Source of the DNA: Rhynchonema sp. JSB1_4
Lineage: Eukaryota; Nematoda; Chromadorea; Monhysterida; Xyalidae
Assembly: GCA_030248065.1 (NCBI GenBank)
Contig: JASAMV010008487.1
Location: 1 to 64,000 of the forward strand
Direction of reading: 5' to 3'
Length of the DNA stretch: 64,000 bases
Shown here in pieces: positions 1 to 13,872 of this stretch; position 1 is the stretch's first letter; each line of letters opens with the position of its first letter. The position numbers and the translations under genes were made by a program. A model generated the notes under the pieces. It saw only the letters and a list, made by a program, of their open reading frames with translations. It made no database searches and was not told where the DNA came from.

Positions 1-1570
1 TTGCAGAAGTCCTAGCTGCTCGACAGGTTGATATGGTCCGACCACCCAGGTACATTTCAAGACCGATGACCACAACAGCAAGATCGACACATGAGCCTGC
101 GGAAGCAAATGCACCCGACGAACAAGCATTCAAGAGAATAATATGTATGGTATTGAAGAAAAATTCGATAAAGCCGCCTTGGTGTTTGCTTTGCTAAGTG
201 ACTTTCGTTTGGTTGTCTATCACATTTATGATGTATTTGGCCATTATGAAAATTAAAATCACATCCAACGAGGTTTATTATTGAGAGCTGCAAAGGTTCA
301 GAAAATTGGACAGAGCCTTCGTTTCTCGGCGGGAAACTCTGGGACAGTTTACTGGGAGTATTACCGAGGACGCTTCGGACCAGGGTTGGGCAAAAAAACT
401 GTATGTAAGCTAAAAAAATTTAAAAGCTTTTTGGGGAACAAGATTGTCTAAAACGTCCGAAAATGGCCTCTTTGTGCGTTGTTCTTCGTCATTTTTTCGC
501 TGGGGTCGAAAAATTTGCTTCGCATTATCGCGTATGGAGTTTGTTTTTCGTATCTAAATGCACTATTTGATATTATTGTGCCCTACCATGGTATAGTTGA
601 GACATACTACTGTATGCATGAGCCTACAGTACGTACCACTTCGCTGTTATAAGCCATCGGCGAGCTCGAAGTCGATCAGATACGAGCGATTCAGTGGCCG
701 CGCAAGTGTTTCCCCGCAGGCTTATTATCTGAATTCCGTGTGTATGATCAACAAAGCAACAGCCATCGGTCCATATCAAGCACAGACTGTGGGATCGTGC
801 CGATATCGGGAAAACACCCTTCATGAGTGATTCAGATAAAATCACTAAGTTTGTCAATTACACCGATTTTTTCGGGTTTTTTTTTGAGCGTATTCCTGGC
901 CAAAATTTGGTGAATTTCCATGGAAGCTGAAACCGCATTCAGAAAAATTTTTCCCAACGACCCCCGGCTTCGAAACTTTCACAAAAGTAGAATATACGTA
1001 AGTATTCTGCAAACGCCTACGTGGTGCGACAGTGCTGAAAGATGAGTGCGCTGGGTGCTGTTGCTGTCTTTGTGGACGTGCTTTGCACAAAAGGTGATCA
1101 TGTAGATAAGGTCTGGATGTATGTACGTCTAGGGACAACTCTAGTCAGCGACGACAGACGTGTTGAATGCAATTGGCTGATTACGTCGTCGCATCTTAGG
1201 ATTAGTTATAATTGTGTTGATGATGACCAACTGGATGCATATGAACGTAATGCGAAGCATAACCGTAACCTTCTCTTTTTTTGGTCCGCGCGTAACTTTA
1301 ATTTTTCGAGAACGCAGTGCTCCACATAGAACGTTTACAATTATCGATGCCTGAATGCACCGAAAACAGCCCGAAAGCACGATGTGCAATGACCATATGG
1401 TCCAATTTAGTTGAGTGCGACCAAAGGACTGACGTAAATCAGAAAGATCCAGAACATATGTCGTAACAGTCACCACACGGACGTCGTGGGTGGCTGAGCG
1501 TAATAATCTGTTGATATTTTTCAACAACAAAAATAATTAAGTAACGTCATATAGATAAGTGGCTATTTAA
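1..1570. other. no gene recognised
   Basis: No exon with a credible splice pattern, signal peptide or known domain was seen on either strand. The open frames here are short, overlap on both strands and have no family resemblance. A TATA-like stretch (ctatttaag, near 1562-1570) lies about 110 bp before the peptide gene that follows. Confidence 0.4.
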
Positions 1571-1686
1571 GTTCCGTCCGAACTTCTCGTGTCTGCATTA
1601 CGGTTGACAACAACAATCATTCGTCTTCAAGTGATCTGATCTATCGGATACACTGTATCGATCTTCTACAAATGGAATCGTGCACG

Positions 1687-2899
1687 ATGAACTCTCGATG
1701 TGCGTTGCTGATCGTTTTGCTGCTCTGTTCGATCGTCGTTGTGGCGCACGCCGTCGACACGTTTGGCATGTCGAATGCGATTCGCAAACAGACATTGCTC
1801 GCTGGTATGGGTTTGTTTTGAGATCGCGCTGCAAGAATCAAGTTAGGATGTATACTAGTCGACACTCTAGCAGAGGAAGGATCATAATCCTGCGTTTTCG
1901 CTCACTCTCGCAATACTTACGCGAATTTTGACGTGTCATCACTCTCAATATAATTAATATTTTTCTGTTCTGTTTAATGAACGGCTTCGTCGTCTAAATG
2001 GTTCCCTAGGTACCGAAGAAGCGCCTCTCCCCATTGCGAGAGGATTTGAGGCACCAGAGATTCAATTACGCACCAAACTGGGCCAGATAGTCAATGTAAA
2101 CGAGATGAGCATGGCACAAATCAGCTACATACCTGAGAGTGAAAATTGACACGATTTGACGTCACAAATCTGTTGTTCCGAGCGTGAAATCTTGGTATTT
2201 CATACTTAAGGTGTGCGTATACTACTCGTTCCGCGGAACAGAAAGAACGGTGAGGGAACGATCGTTACGTGTCTGACCGGCGTATACTTCACCCGAGGAA
2301 CAGCGGAAACGAGTATACGCACGTCACACGGAACGATCTGATGCAAATGAGAAGGAACAAAAACACGTTCCGCGGAATGGAAGAATGAAGTCGAAACATT
2401 TTGAGCTTTTATGCTGTTCTTTGAGGTTGTTCAATTGAGCGTTACTAGGGCTGGAGAGGCCAAAAATTCGTTTTTTGGCACGCAATGTGAAATAGGCGTG
2501 GCTTTACCACGTCGAGAAAATAACAGTTAATGCAATTACTTTATTCATGTTCAATACAATTAAAACTTCGTGCCAAACATGGCCACACGGCGAATTCCAT
2601 TATTGTGAATATTCTATACAGTGAACAAAATAGTTCGACCCGATCAATTTACTCTATGTAGGGTACACAGTAATTTCAAATTAGCTCGGTTTCTATTCTC
2701 CTGCAAAAAAAGAATTCTACTGCTTGTTCCAGAAGCCTTTGCGCATCGATTGGCCCAAGTGATGAAGCTGCAACTGAAAGCGAAACAAACCAAAAAGCCA
2801 ATAACCGAGCCGCACGGGAGACGACAATTGGAAGAGCTAATCATGATGTTGATGAACAAACGACGCCGTTACCGTGGATTCTGGACTAGTCTTTTGTAG
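1687..2899 (+). CDS. secreted basic peptide precursor (3 exons, 137 aa)
   Basis: Exons 1687-1804, 2010-2138 and 2733-2899 join in phase (1 then 1). The product starts with a classical signal peptide (MNSRC followed by a Leu/Ile/Val core ending AHA near residue 22). A middle acidic/neutral part follows, then a very basic C-terminal half with several mono- and dibasic sites (KK, GRRQ, NKRRRYRG) and an end GFWTSLL. This is the pattern of a secreted, proteolytically processed peptide or hormone precursor; no known family was recognised. An upstream in-frame ATG at 1672 would add five residues but spoil the signal start, so 1687 is preferred. Intron 2 carries a small hairpin element. The exon 2 donor (GAGA|GTGAAA) is weak; without it the frame stops at 2147-2149, giving 85 aa. 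A decayed copy of exon 1 lies at 4031. Gene reality is likely; function is unknown. Confidence 0.5.
2211..2338. repeat. hairpin (MITE-like) element in intron 2 of the peptide gene
   Basis: The left arm reads gtgcgtatac-tactcgtt-ccgcgg and the right arm, as reverse complement, gtgcgtatactcgtttccgc. The two face each other across about 60 bp. No clear target duplication was found. Confidence 0.5.
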
Positions 2900-3367
2900 G
2901 ATGCTTTTGGAAAAAAACTTTGAAAGTGTTCAAGTAATCTGCTGATTTCCGGTTGACTCTCAAGTTATACTTGTGTCTCTTACAGCTTGAATTTAGGTCC
3001 GATGTTAGTTGTAACCTCCTTTGCTTCATTTATTGGCTGGTCAACTTTTAGTTGGTTTAGCATTTTTGATAAAAAAAAAGTCGCTCACTTTAACTTGGTC
3101 ATCTTTCTGCTTCGTTACTGGCGAAAACTGCCTTGAAGGGACCAGACAGGTTTAAACACTTCATGCTTGGTCTTCGCATGCAATGCGTACAAACAAACTC
3201 AGCTCATCAAAATCAACGTTTTCATGCATCAGAGATGCTCACGCGTCATAAAAAAGACAAGATCCGAGCAAATCAACCAGCGCCATGTGCAAGTCAACAG
3301 CTCGTTAACGAAATGCAAGCTGAAACTGCACTGGCACCAATACGCTTACAGTACTGTCGTCGACTAA

Positions 3368-3593
3368 GGGTGATATTTTCGAAACGGTGTAAAGGTCAGT
3401 TGGGTGTAAAGGTCGGTGGAAAGCTCGGTCGACAGCTCAGTGTGATAGACCTCGGTGTAAACTTGAAACATTCCACGTTAATAACAGGCAATGTTTCACG
3501 TTTACACCGAGCTACGCCGACCGAGCTTTCGACCGAACTTTACGCCGACCACTACGCCCAACTGACCTTTACACCGTTTCGAAAATTCCACCC
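3368..3593. mobile_element. GGGTG-family MITE, copy 1
   Basis: A near-palindromic 226-bp element starts GGGTGATATTTTCGAAACGG and ends as its approximate reverse complement (..TTTCGAAAATTCCACCC). It is flanked by TAA on both sides (3365-3367 and 3594-3596). Its interior is tandem-like (gtgtaaaggtc, ggtcggtgtaaag). The terminal GGG and 3-bp A/T-only target duplication resemble PIF/Harbinger-type elements; assignment is an inference, as no transposase is present. Confidence 0.8.
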
Positions 3594-3608
3594 TAAGAGT
3601 GTGAACTG

Positions 3609-3706
3609 CTCTTGTCGTCAGCTGCCATAATATATAATTTCTCATTTGTGGCTGCTTAAGTTGATGACGAAAGTTGACCACTTTAGTTGACGACTGTCCC
3701 ATTAGC
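3609..3706. repeat. GTCGTCAA-family MITE relic
   Basis: The stretch opens with cttgtcgtcagctg, contains taatatataatttctcattt, and closes with agttgacgactgtcccattagccc. The terminal motif GACGAC...ATTAGCC recurs in related copies elsewhere in the window. Confidence 0.4.
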
Positions 3707-4030
3707 CCACTGCTGACTTGTGTCCGCCGGTCGGCTCGAGTTAGGGTAATATAGTTCAACAGACATGTTGTGGGAAAGGCCAATATAACCGCTGAAAGCA
3801 TCCAAGCGCGCAACAATCCGTGATTGTACTTGGTCAAATATGCGGTGAGCGCGTCAAAAATACGTAGACAAGGTTTTAATGAGTGAATCGAATTCTTCTC
3901 CAGCGAGAAATTTACCGACACGCAAGCTTTCATTTTGCACGTACAGTACAAGTTTGCCTGTGTCCAAGCTACACATATACCTTAAGCGCAAAACTTTGAG
4001 AAGTGCGGGTATTCTTTTGATTCGTGCACA

Positions 4031-4150
4031 ATGAACTCTCGATGAGCGATGATAATATTATCTTGTTGTGCTCGACTGTAGTCACACACGAGGTGGTCAT
4101 GTTTGGCATCCCGAATTCGATTCGAAAGCCGGCGCAACTCGCTGGCGGTA
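4031..4150 (+). pseudogene. decayed duplicate of the secreted peptide gene's first exon
   Basis: The sequence from cgtgcacaATGAACTCTCGATG through the end of the exon (ctcgctgg, followed by a GTATG donor-like site) matches exon 1 at 1687-1804. Here the fifth codon is TGA, and the signal-peptide core is disrupted by small insertions and deletions. Equivalents of exons 2 and 3 were not found downstream. It reads as an old local duplication, now dead. Confidence 0.65.
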
Positions 4151-4219
4151 TGTATGTTTGCAGTGCGTATTCCCGGAGCCAAAACGCTCAATTTAAGTGT
4201 TTCAATTCAAATGTAACGT

Positions 4220-5410
4220 GATAAATACCCGTAGCTGGTGACACTACAGATTCAGGCTACAGATGAATGAGTTTCTGACAGCAGTCCGTTATTTGTTCGT
4301 ATACCAACAGGCACCACGACAACTCCGGCAACGCACCCCAAGGAACTTTTTCCAGTTTTAAAATTGCACAATTTAAAAATACCTTGAGTATTGGAAGAAT
4401 TAATGATATTACCCTGGTGAGTACGATTGAGATTAATATGCATCCTTGCAGAAGCGCTGGCTCATCGCATGAAGTTCGACAGGTTGTTTACGCCTGAAAT
4501 GAAGCAACAGTGCCACAGGCTGCGATTTCGAAGCCATCGGACGGCACGATAATGGATCGACGACCATTGAATGGTTCGGCTATCTTCCGATACCACAGGT
4601 TGACCATGGCTGGTTGAAATGACCAGGAAAGACCAAAGGACTTGTGCCTTGAGGGCAGCCTTATACCTGGCATAGGTGGCACAGCCGATCAACAACATTG
4701 CACTACGGCTGCTTTGTCATGTTGCAACTGGACACAAAGCATCCCTAACACAAAAAGTTGGATAGATGTGCTCGTATAACTGCGACTTTTCCTTGTGCAA
4801 AGTTACACAGTTGTGTGTTTTTGTAAACTTAAAACATAAAATCAATGTTCAAGTGTTCATGTTGAACTTCAAAAAAACGGAACCATGTTTCGTTATCGCC
4901 CGGGTGCTGGTTCAAAACAAAAAAACAGCACGCGCCTGGAATATGGTTCGAAATCTGATGTTGGGCATCACGTATGAAGCAATTTTACAACATGGTCATG
5001 TTTGTCCTGGCATCAGTGTTTTATGAAACATCAACTGTGTGAGTTAAGCTAGTATCATTCCTTTGTATCAGTCCATTGGCATTGGGTGGGAGCCATATTT
5101 CTTTTATGCATCTTAGGGCATTTTTCTTTCTTAGGCATATTATCAGACAACACCAAAAAAGCTATTTTATATAGAAAAAGAAATTTGTTTTTAAGGTTGC
5201 ATGTTTAAGGAACAAAAGATAATAAAGTTCTTCGATAATATTCAATGCAGTGTTTTGCAAGAGAATTTGCATGATGTATCACATTCAGCTAAAAAAATGA
5301 TGGGTTGATGTGTATTCAACTATTTTTTGTTGGTGAAAACTGAACGAAATTTAAAAGTAGTCCGTCAACAAAATGAAGAATCAGGTTCGCAATCACATCA
5401 CTTGTTTCTT
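4220..5410. other. spacer, no gene recognised
   Basis: No exon-like frame with splice sites was found. This stretch contains the collagen gene's downstream region (its stop codon is at 5411-5413 on the minus strand) and AT-rich sequence. Confidence 0.4.
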
Positions 5411-8266
<2,856 letters not shown>

Positions 8267-8497
8267 TTTGGGAATGTGATTGTGGTGCTATTTGAAAGAA
8301 ATTAGTCGGGTTCTGGAAAAAAAGAGCACTACAAAGATAGAGGATGAGTATGAGTCACAATGTTAAAAATGGTGATATATTTTATTCTGTTCATCCCTAT
8401 TGTCAGATCAGATATTCTTGGTCACGACTTCAGCTGCTGTTAAGGCACAACGTGTGGACGGACCACCGTCTGAAACGATATTATTAACTTTAAAACG

Positions 8498-8750
8498 CTT
8501 TTGAAAAGCTCAGAGAGCGATATCAAACTTGGTTGGTGATCGGATGCGACTGCCTTGGTAGCGCTCTTATTCTTGCAGGGAAGCCTGTTATATTTATTCA
8601 TTTTAGGTCGGGGAACATCATCAATTTTGTGATGGACGAAGTTAGTGACATAACTCAATTTCTTAACATGCTTAATTCAAAAAGACCCGTGATCAGGGCA
8701 GATCACATCCGATCACCAAGTTTGAAATCGCTCAGAGTGTTTTGCGGGAA
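8498..8750. repeat. inverted repeat upstream of collagen
   Basis: The left arm (gagcgatatcaaacttggttgg, then gatcggatg) faces a right arm (catccgatcaccaagtttgaa, then atcgctcagag) with about 120 bp between. Lying 230-480 bp upstream of the collagen start codon, it is probably a MITE and not a regulatory element. Confidence 0.5.
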
Positions 8751-8775
8751 GCATAAATCTGGCCAGCATTGAGTC

Positions 8776-8883
8776 GTTAAAAAGTTCTACACTACATACA
8801 GTACGATCACAACGCCCACCAAGAAGCGGTGATGATTATTTTAATCCATTGACAATGCGTACTGTATCAACTACGAACTTTTA
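8776..8883. repeat. short inverted repeat
   Basis: The left arm ttaaaaagttctacactac with acagtacg pairs with the right arm cgtactgtatc followed by cgaacttttaa. No gene content. Confidence 0.4.
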
Positions 8884-9566
8884 AGTGGCCGAAAAGCCCA
8901 ACCACACATGTGGTGGTAAACCTCATTCCGCTCTGGCAGGTGAGAAATGGAAACGCAGGACAAGAAACAAATGGAAATTGCGCTGGCTTTTATTTGTGAA
9001 TCCGGTTTTTCTTTGGTGGCGAGTCATAAACGCGTCGTAAAAATACAAAAAAAACATCATGCAAAACAAACAAACACGATTTCGACATTTTTTTGCAATT
9101 CTCACGCGCATTTTTGTTTTCACACTTCTTTGCATTGCATACAATGATACGCATTACACACGAAAACCCGTGTAATTTAGATAAATGATCCGCATGTAAC
9201 TTTTATAAGTAAACAATAAAATTATTGTCGCTTCGCTTTCGCTTTGATCTGGAAGACTTCGTGACGAGTGCAAAAAAGTGTTCAAGAACGTGGAAAAAAG
9301 GGAAAACGTGAATTTATAAAAAAAACCTAAGCAAACAAAATCAAGATCGTTTGAGGTCCAACACTCCAATAAAAATATAAATAAGACCAAAACTACATTA
9401 GAAATACAAAGATACCTTATTTTCCTAATGAATAATATCAAGCAACATTAACTTCAAGTAGCGCATGTGCATAGCGCATAGACAGACAACATATAATGAT
9501 AGAATTCAGAATTTAGATATTAGCGACCAACCACCTTAAAAACCGGACATTCAATAATATATCTTT

Positions 9567-9841
9567 TCAATAAAAAATTTCTAATTTCGCTGCCTCATAC
9601 ACTTTTACAGACGCAAGGAAACTGCGGTTCGAAATCGAAGCGGGCAACAAGCTCAACACACAGTCAACAAGCCACGTAGCTGGCTCGTGTGCGTTTCGAA
9701 TGTTTCAGTCACACAAGCTGTGTGTGTCAGCTGCGTGGCTTGTTGGCTGTGTGTTGAGCTTGCTGCCTGCCTCGACTTCGAACGGGAGTTTCCCAGCGTC
9801 TGTACGAATGCATGAGGCAACGAAATTAGAAACTTACTTTA
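9567..9841. mobile_element. hairpin MITE (ATTTCTAATTTCG ends), copy 1
   Basis: Both ends read tttctaatttcg(c/t)tgcctcat in inverted orientation. The arms continue as acgc..., gggcaacaagctcaacacac, and meet at an off-centre loop. A better-preserved copy lies at 23764-24031. Confidence 0.75.
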
Positions 9842-9941
9842 GTGCTGAAAATGTGCAGCTTCGTAATCTACAATTTTGTGAAAACACGCGCATGGGTGAT
9901 GGTGAAGCCAGACTTGGTGGTCAAGAAGCATTTCGATGACT

Positions 9942-11870
9942 AGACATATTTTTATAAACTGAAATCACCCATTATTACACGCATGTATACTGTATGATGT
10001 CGAAAGCAGACTATTTACAGCCGCAGCTTTATGTGTCGTTATATTGGCAGACACAGCCGAAAACATTTGACGAAGTTGTCGTTGTCGTTGTTCTCGTCAA
10101 AGCAAACACTTCGGGAGCACAAAGACCGATTTTCCCGGTTTATTTTTTTTGAATGGTGATGCTTTAAGTCAGTAAATGTACCATGAAAATGAGAGCCAAA
10201 TTTCAAGAATGTCAAGCCGCAGTATCTCTGCCAAGACAATTTCGCTTCGAAATTCGGCGTGTACGTGCACTGACCATTGCTGTTATCCGCAAAAACCAGG
10301 CAGATGCACATGCTGCGGTTTTGAGCGCGCAAAATTGTGCAACATTTTGTTCGCGCAACGCGCGCGAAATTTCTAATCATTCGCTCCAATCTCTATCTGC
10401 GTCGTGCGTAAGCGTTTTTTAGAAAAAAACATGCAGACGACTGTATAGGACACTTATACGTGCGCAACTTTCAACTTGCATTATTTGAAATTAGTACACG
10501 ATTACGTTATTGTTGTAGTACTAGTGCTCTTGTAACTTTTAGAGAGGGCTACTTTTTCGCATGCGAGCACACGTGATGCAAAAGCGTTATCTTTCCATTG
10601 CACTTCTCATTTTGGGTATAGGACTTCTGTTATTCCATAATGATGCGAACAAAAATGCTCGTGCACGCATGCATGCAAGAAATCTCTATTGATACACTTT
10701 TGTACGGGGGAAACGTTGGGTTTCGGCCGAATTTGGGAAAATTCAACATCGAGTGCGCGAAAAGAATTCAGCAAACCAAGACGATGTTCTGCGAACTCGG
10801 CCGATCTGCTCCAAAAATGAATCAAAGATGCTTGCCGCAAGAATTCATTTGCATTACGTGTTCTCATCAAAGCATTACGTATGCAACTACGATTGTACGT
10901 TATAAGATGTCATTCCATAACATAACTTTTTTACACGTGTACAACTACTGTATGTATTACCATCTGCTCTTTACGAGAAATGTTAGAGAGTTAGCATGCT
11001 AGCTAGAGAGTTGCTTGCAAGCAAGCCTAGAAAAACTGTATATACCACAATTCTTATGCTAAAATCAGAAAAAGAAAACTGCTTACGATGGCAAGCGAAA
11101 AACAAGAAAAACGTTTTCGTGCACAGACGACGTTTTGAAAATGTTGTGGTTTCTAGTTTTGTACATACACGTCTACGGGTATAGCGTTACCTTCCTTGGC
11201 CTCACAAAAATTGCGTCACAAAAGGTTGAATGACAGAAAACGTAGTGAAATAAGGTGCTCCAGAATTAATCAGACGCTTTAGCTTGCGTGTATGTTGTGA
11301 TGTTTTCTCCTCATTTGAAACGACACTGTAATCGCACTTCGATATTTTTTTGTACATTATAACATTTTCAATTTTTATTCTCAGGACCAGTATTGCATTT
11401 GTCTTCTTCTCGTATTATTCCGCCGAAGAAAAGCCATCTAATCCATACAGTAAACCTATGAGAACGGTTTCGTTCCACAAATTTTCACAACTTCTCCAAA
11501 ACATCGTTTCCGAAAATTAATCAGACAGTGTACATTATAAACCCATAGGTGACCAGTTTCTGCGTAGTATAGAACAATCGTTTTGTCGTATACATATCAA
11601 CATGGCAGCAGCAGCAACTAGCCATCCATGGCGTGTGGATCAGAGATCAGAGTACATATTGAAAAACCTGTCGAGGATTGTTTTCTGTCAACGAATGATG
11701 AATATCACTGTGAGTAAGTCGTAGTCAAGTCGGGGATCCGAAACAATAAATCACTTTTGGTACTTCTCTTCTGTCAACGTCCCCATGACGGACCGTCCCA
11801 CCGTTGGAAGGACGAGTGCCGAAGTCTGCAATCATTGCAATGTCATGTAACTCAGCGCTTCATTACACGA
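9942..11870. other. spacer, no gene recognised
   Basis: Only short open frames without splice context were seen on either strand. No tRNA, conserved domain or clear repeat family was recognised. Confidence 0.35.
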
Positions 11871-11878
11871 GAATAGTC

Positions 11879-12030
11879 GGCTAATAGTTTTGTCGTCGAA
11901 TCAAGACGTCAAATCTTCATTTCGTCAGATCGAGCAATAATACATGAGCCCCAAATGAGGGCGAGAAATAATATACATGTGATTTGACGAAGAGATTTGA
12001 CGCCATGATTTGACGACATTGCTAAAAGCC
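11879..12030. mobile_element. GTCGTCAA-family MITE
   Basis: The left end is GGCTAATAGTTTTGTCGTC and the right end gacgacattgctaaaagcc, an imperfect inverted pair. The interior has aataatacatgagcccc next to gagggcgagaaataatata, itself palindromic. It is the longest copy of a family with degraded members near 3609, 15315, 23650, 31512, 40369 and 44057. Confidence 0.6.
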
Positions 12031-12280
12031 GAACAGTCGCGGTTTTAAAAAAGAGAACTGAGATGAAAGTGGTGAAATCCTATATAGTGGCGATTTTCAT
12101 GATGAAAGAAAGCCATGTTATGCCACTGAACTACGTATGTTGACTAATAAAGGCAGGTGGTGTGTCACAGAATACCAAAGAGAGAGAAAGAGCCCCAGCC
12201 AGTATATGTACGTTGCAAAGAATTGGTTCTGGGCTCACCACGTCTCGTACATGAATATGTGAACCAACTGTAAACTATGG

Positions 12281-12353
12281 TGCATAGCTCAGTTGATGGG
12301 AGCATTGGGTCGGTTGCTCGAAGGTCAGAGGTTCGAGTCCTCCTGGTTCGCAT
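12281..12353 (+). repeat. tRNA-like sequence (pseudogene or SINE head)
   Basis: An A-box-like tagctcagttgatggg and an exact B-box ggttcgagtcc are present. D-arm (gctc/gagc) and anticodon-arm (ttggg/ctcga) pairing can be drawn with loop tcggttg, but position 33 is C instead of T, and the acceptor ends (tggtgca/tggttcg) do not pair. It is therefore not a functional tRNA; most likely a tRNA pseudogene or tRNA-derived SINE head. Confidence 0.5.
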
Positions 12354-12734
12354 GGGTATGTATTTTTTGTTGCTTGTTGTCAGTCAAATGTACGCAAAAC
12401 TGTACAGTTGTTGTTTTTCTCGAAGAGACGCACTCACAACAACGTAAGTCTTCCACCTGAGCTCCCTAGCCCTCTGAGGTTCCAGAAGTGGAAATTTTTT
12501 TGCTTAAGGCCCAGGTATTTTATGATGGGCTCTATTTTTTTCTGGACCTTAAAGTCCCGGGCGCTCTCTCGTTTTTTTGTTTGGTATTTTCTTTTTTGTC
12601 GAAGGGTCCACGTGCCACCAATTTCCACGAAGACCCCCACGGGGCTTGATTGCAAAACCCCAGTGCAATAACAAACTTGTCCTCGATGAAGGTCGAAATG
12701 TGTAAATTGAAAAAGGTGGTTGGGTCAGCGCAGT

Positions 12735-13815
12735 GCATCGAGATTCTGTGTTAAAGGTGCTGGTCAACAACCCTTCGACCGCGCTTGGACATGGTGTTAC
12801 TCGACCCTAATCTGGCCAGCCGATTGGTTGCTTCCTGATGTTTCACGGCCACGTTGAAGTTTGCCCCTGGTGAAAAAAACTGAAAAAATTTGAAACGCTG
12901 CTGTGACACGAATAGGCTGTTTCAAAGTTTGATACTGGAGTGACAGCAACCTCCAACATTGTGGCAAAAACCGCCGTGCACAATAGCTATTGAAACGTCC
13001 GCATTGATGAATAAAAAAATAAAAGATTTCAGAAACCTGGTCATTTTTTGCTAGGATTTTGTACTCGTGTAATTTTAAACATCTGTGGTAAATGAAATAA
13101 GTCGTCAATTGCAAATAAAAATCCTCTAATTATCAGGTTCCTTGTTTGTGCTTCCCAGTTTTCAAAACCCTACACAGCCCACACAATGTTTACCACAACA
13201 TGCGCAAGGCAGCCTTTCGAATGCGCACACACACAAAGCTTGCCAGCTGTGAAACATTGCTGTGTTGTCGCTGTGCCGACTGTGTGTTGTCGTTGTGTGT
13301 GCGCTTTGAGAATGGCTGCCTTGCGCATGTTGTGGTAAACATTGTGTGAGCTGTGTAGGGTTTTGAAAACTGGGAAGCACAAACAAGGAACCTGATAATT
13401 AGAGGATTTTTATTTGTAATTGACGACTTATTTCATTTACCACACATGCTTAAAATTACACGAGTGCAAAATCCTAGCAAAAAATGACCAGGTTTCTGAA
13501 ATATTTTATTTTTTTATTCATCAATGCGGACGTTTCAATAGCTATTGTGCATTGCGGTTTCTGCCACAATGTTGGAGGTTGCTGTCACTCCAGTATCAAA
13601 CTTTGAAACAGCCTATTCGTGTCACAGCAGCGTTTCAATTTTTTCGGTTTTTTTTCACCATGGGCAAATTTCAACGTGGCCGTGAAACATCAGGAAGCAA
13701 CCAATCGGCTCGCCAGATTAGGGTCGAGCAACACGATGTCCAAGCTTTGTTTATATATTCTACCCCCTAGATCAAGCGCGGTCGAAGGGTTGTTAACCAG
13801 CAGCTTTAAAACGCA
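12735..13815. mobile_element. 1.1 kb palindromic (fold-back) element
   Basis: Two arms of about 500 bp face each other around 13270. For example aacccttcgaccgcgcttgg at the left edge returns inverted at the right edge, and the central arms both carry gcttcccagttttcaaaac. The right arm has an extra 28-bp segment (about 13753-13780) that splits a motif intact on the left. High arm similarity suggests recent origin or correction. The right edge reaches the reading frame of the peptide gene at 13873-14253. Confidence 0.8.
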
Positions 13816-13872
13816 GCGAGACACAACAAGCCTGTAGACCTTGAGCAGCCCCTTCCCCGCCCGCCTTCCCAC

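Noticed and set aside
3133..3630. 165-codon frame near a possible gene
   Set aside because: Most of it is the GGGTG MITE; the rest has no splice or domain support.
12281..12353. Functional tRNA-Thr gene
   Set aside because: D and anticodon arms can be drawn, but the acceptor stem does not pair, the T-stem has a mismatch and position 33 is C.
12797..13770. Matching 105- and 116-codon frames
   Set aside because: Mirror-image readings of the palindrome arms, without recognisable protein.
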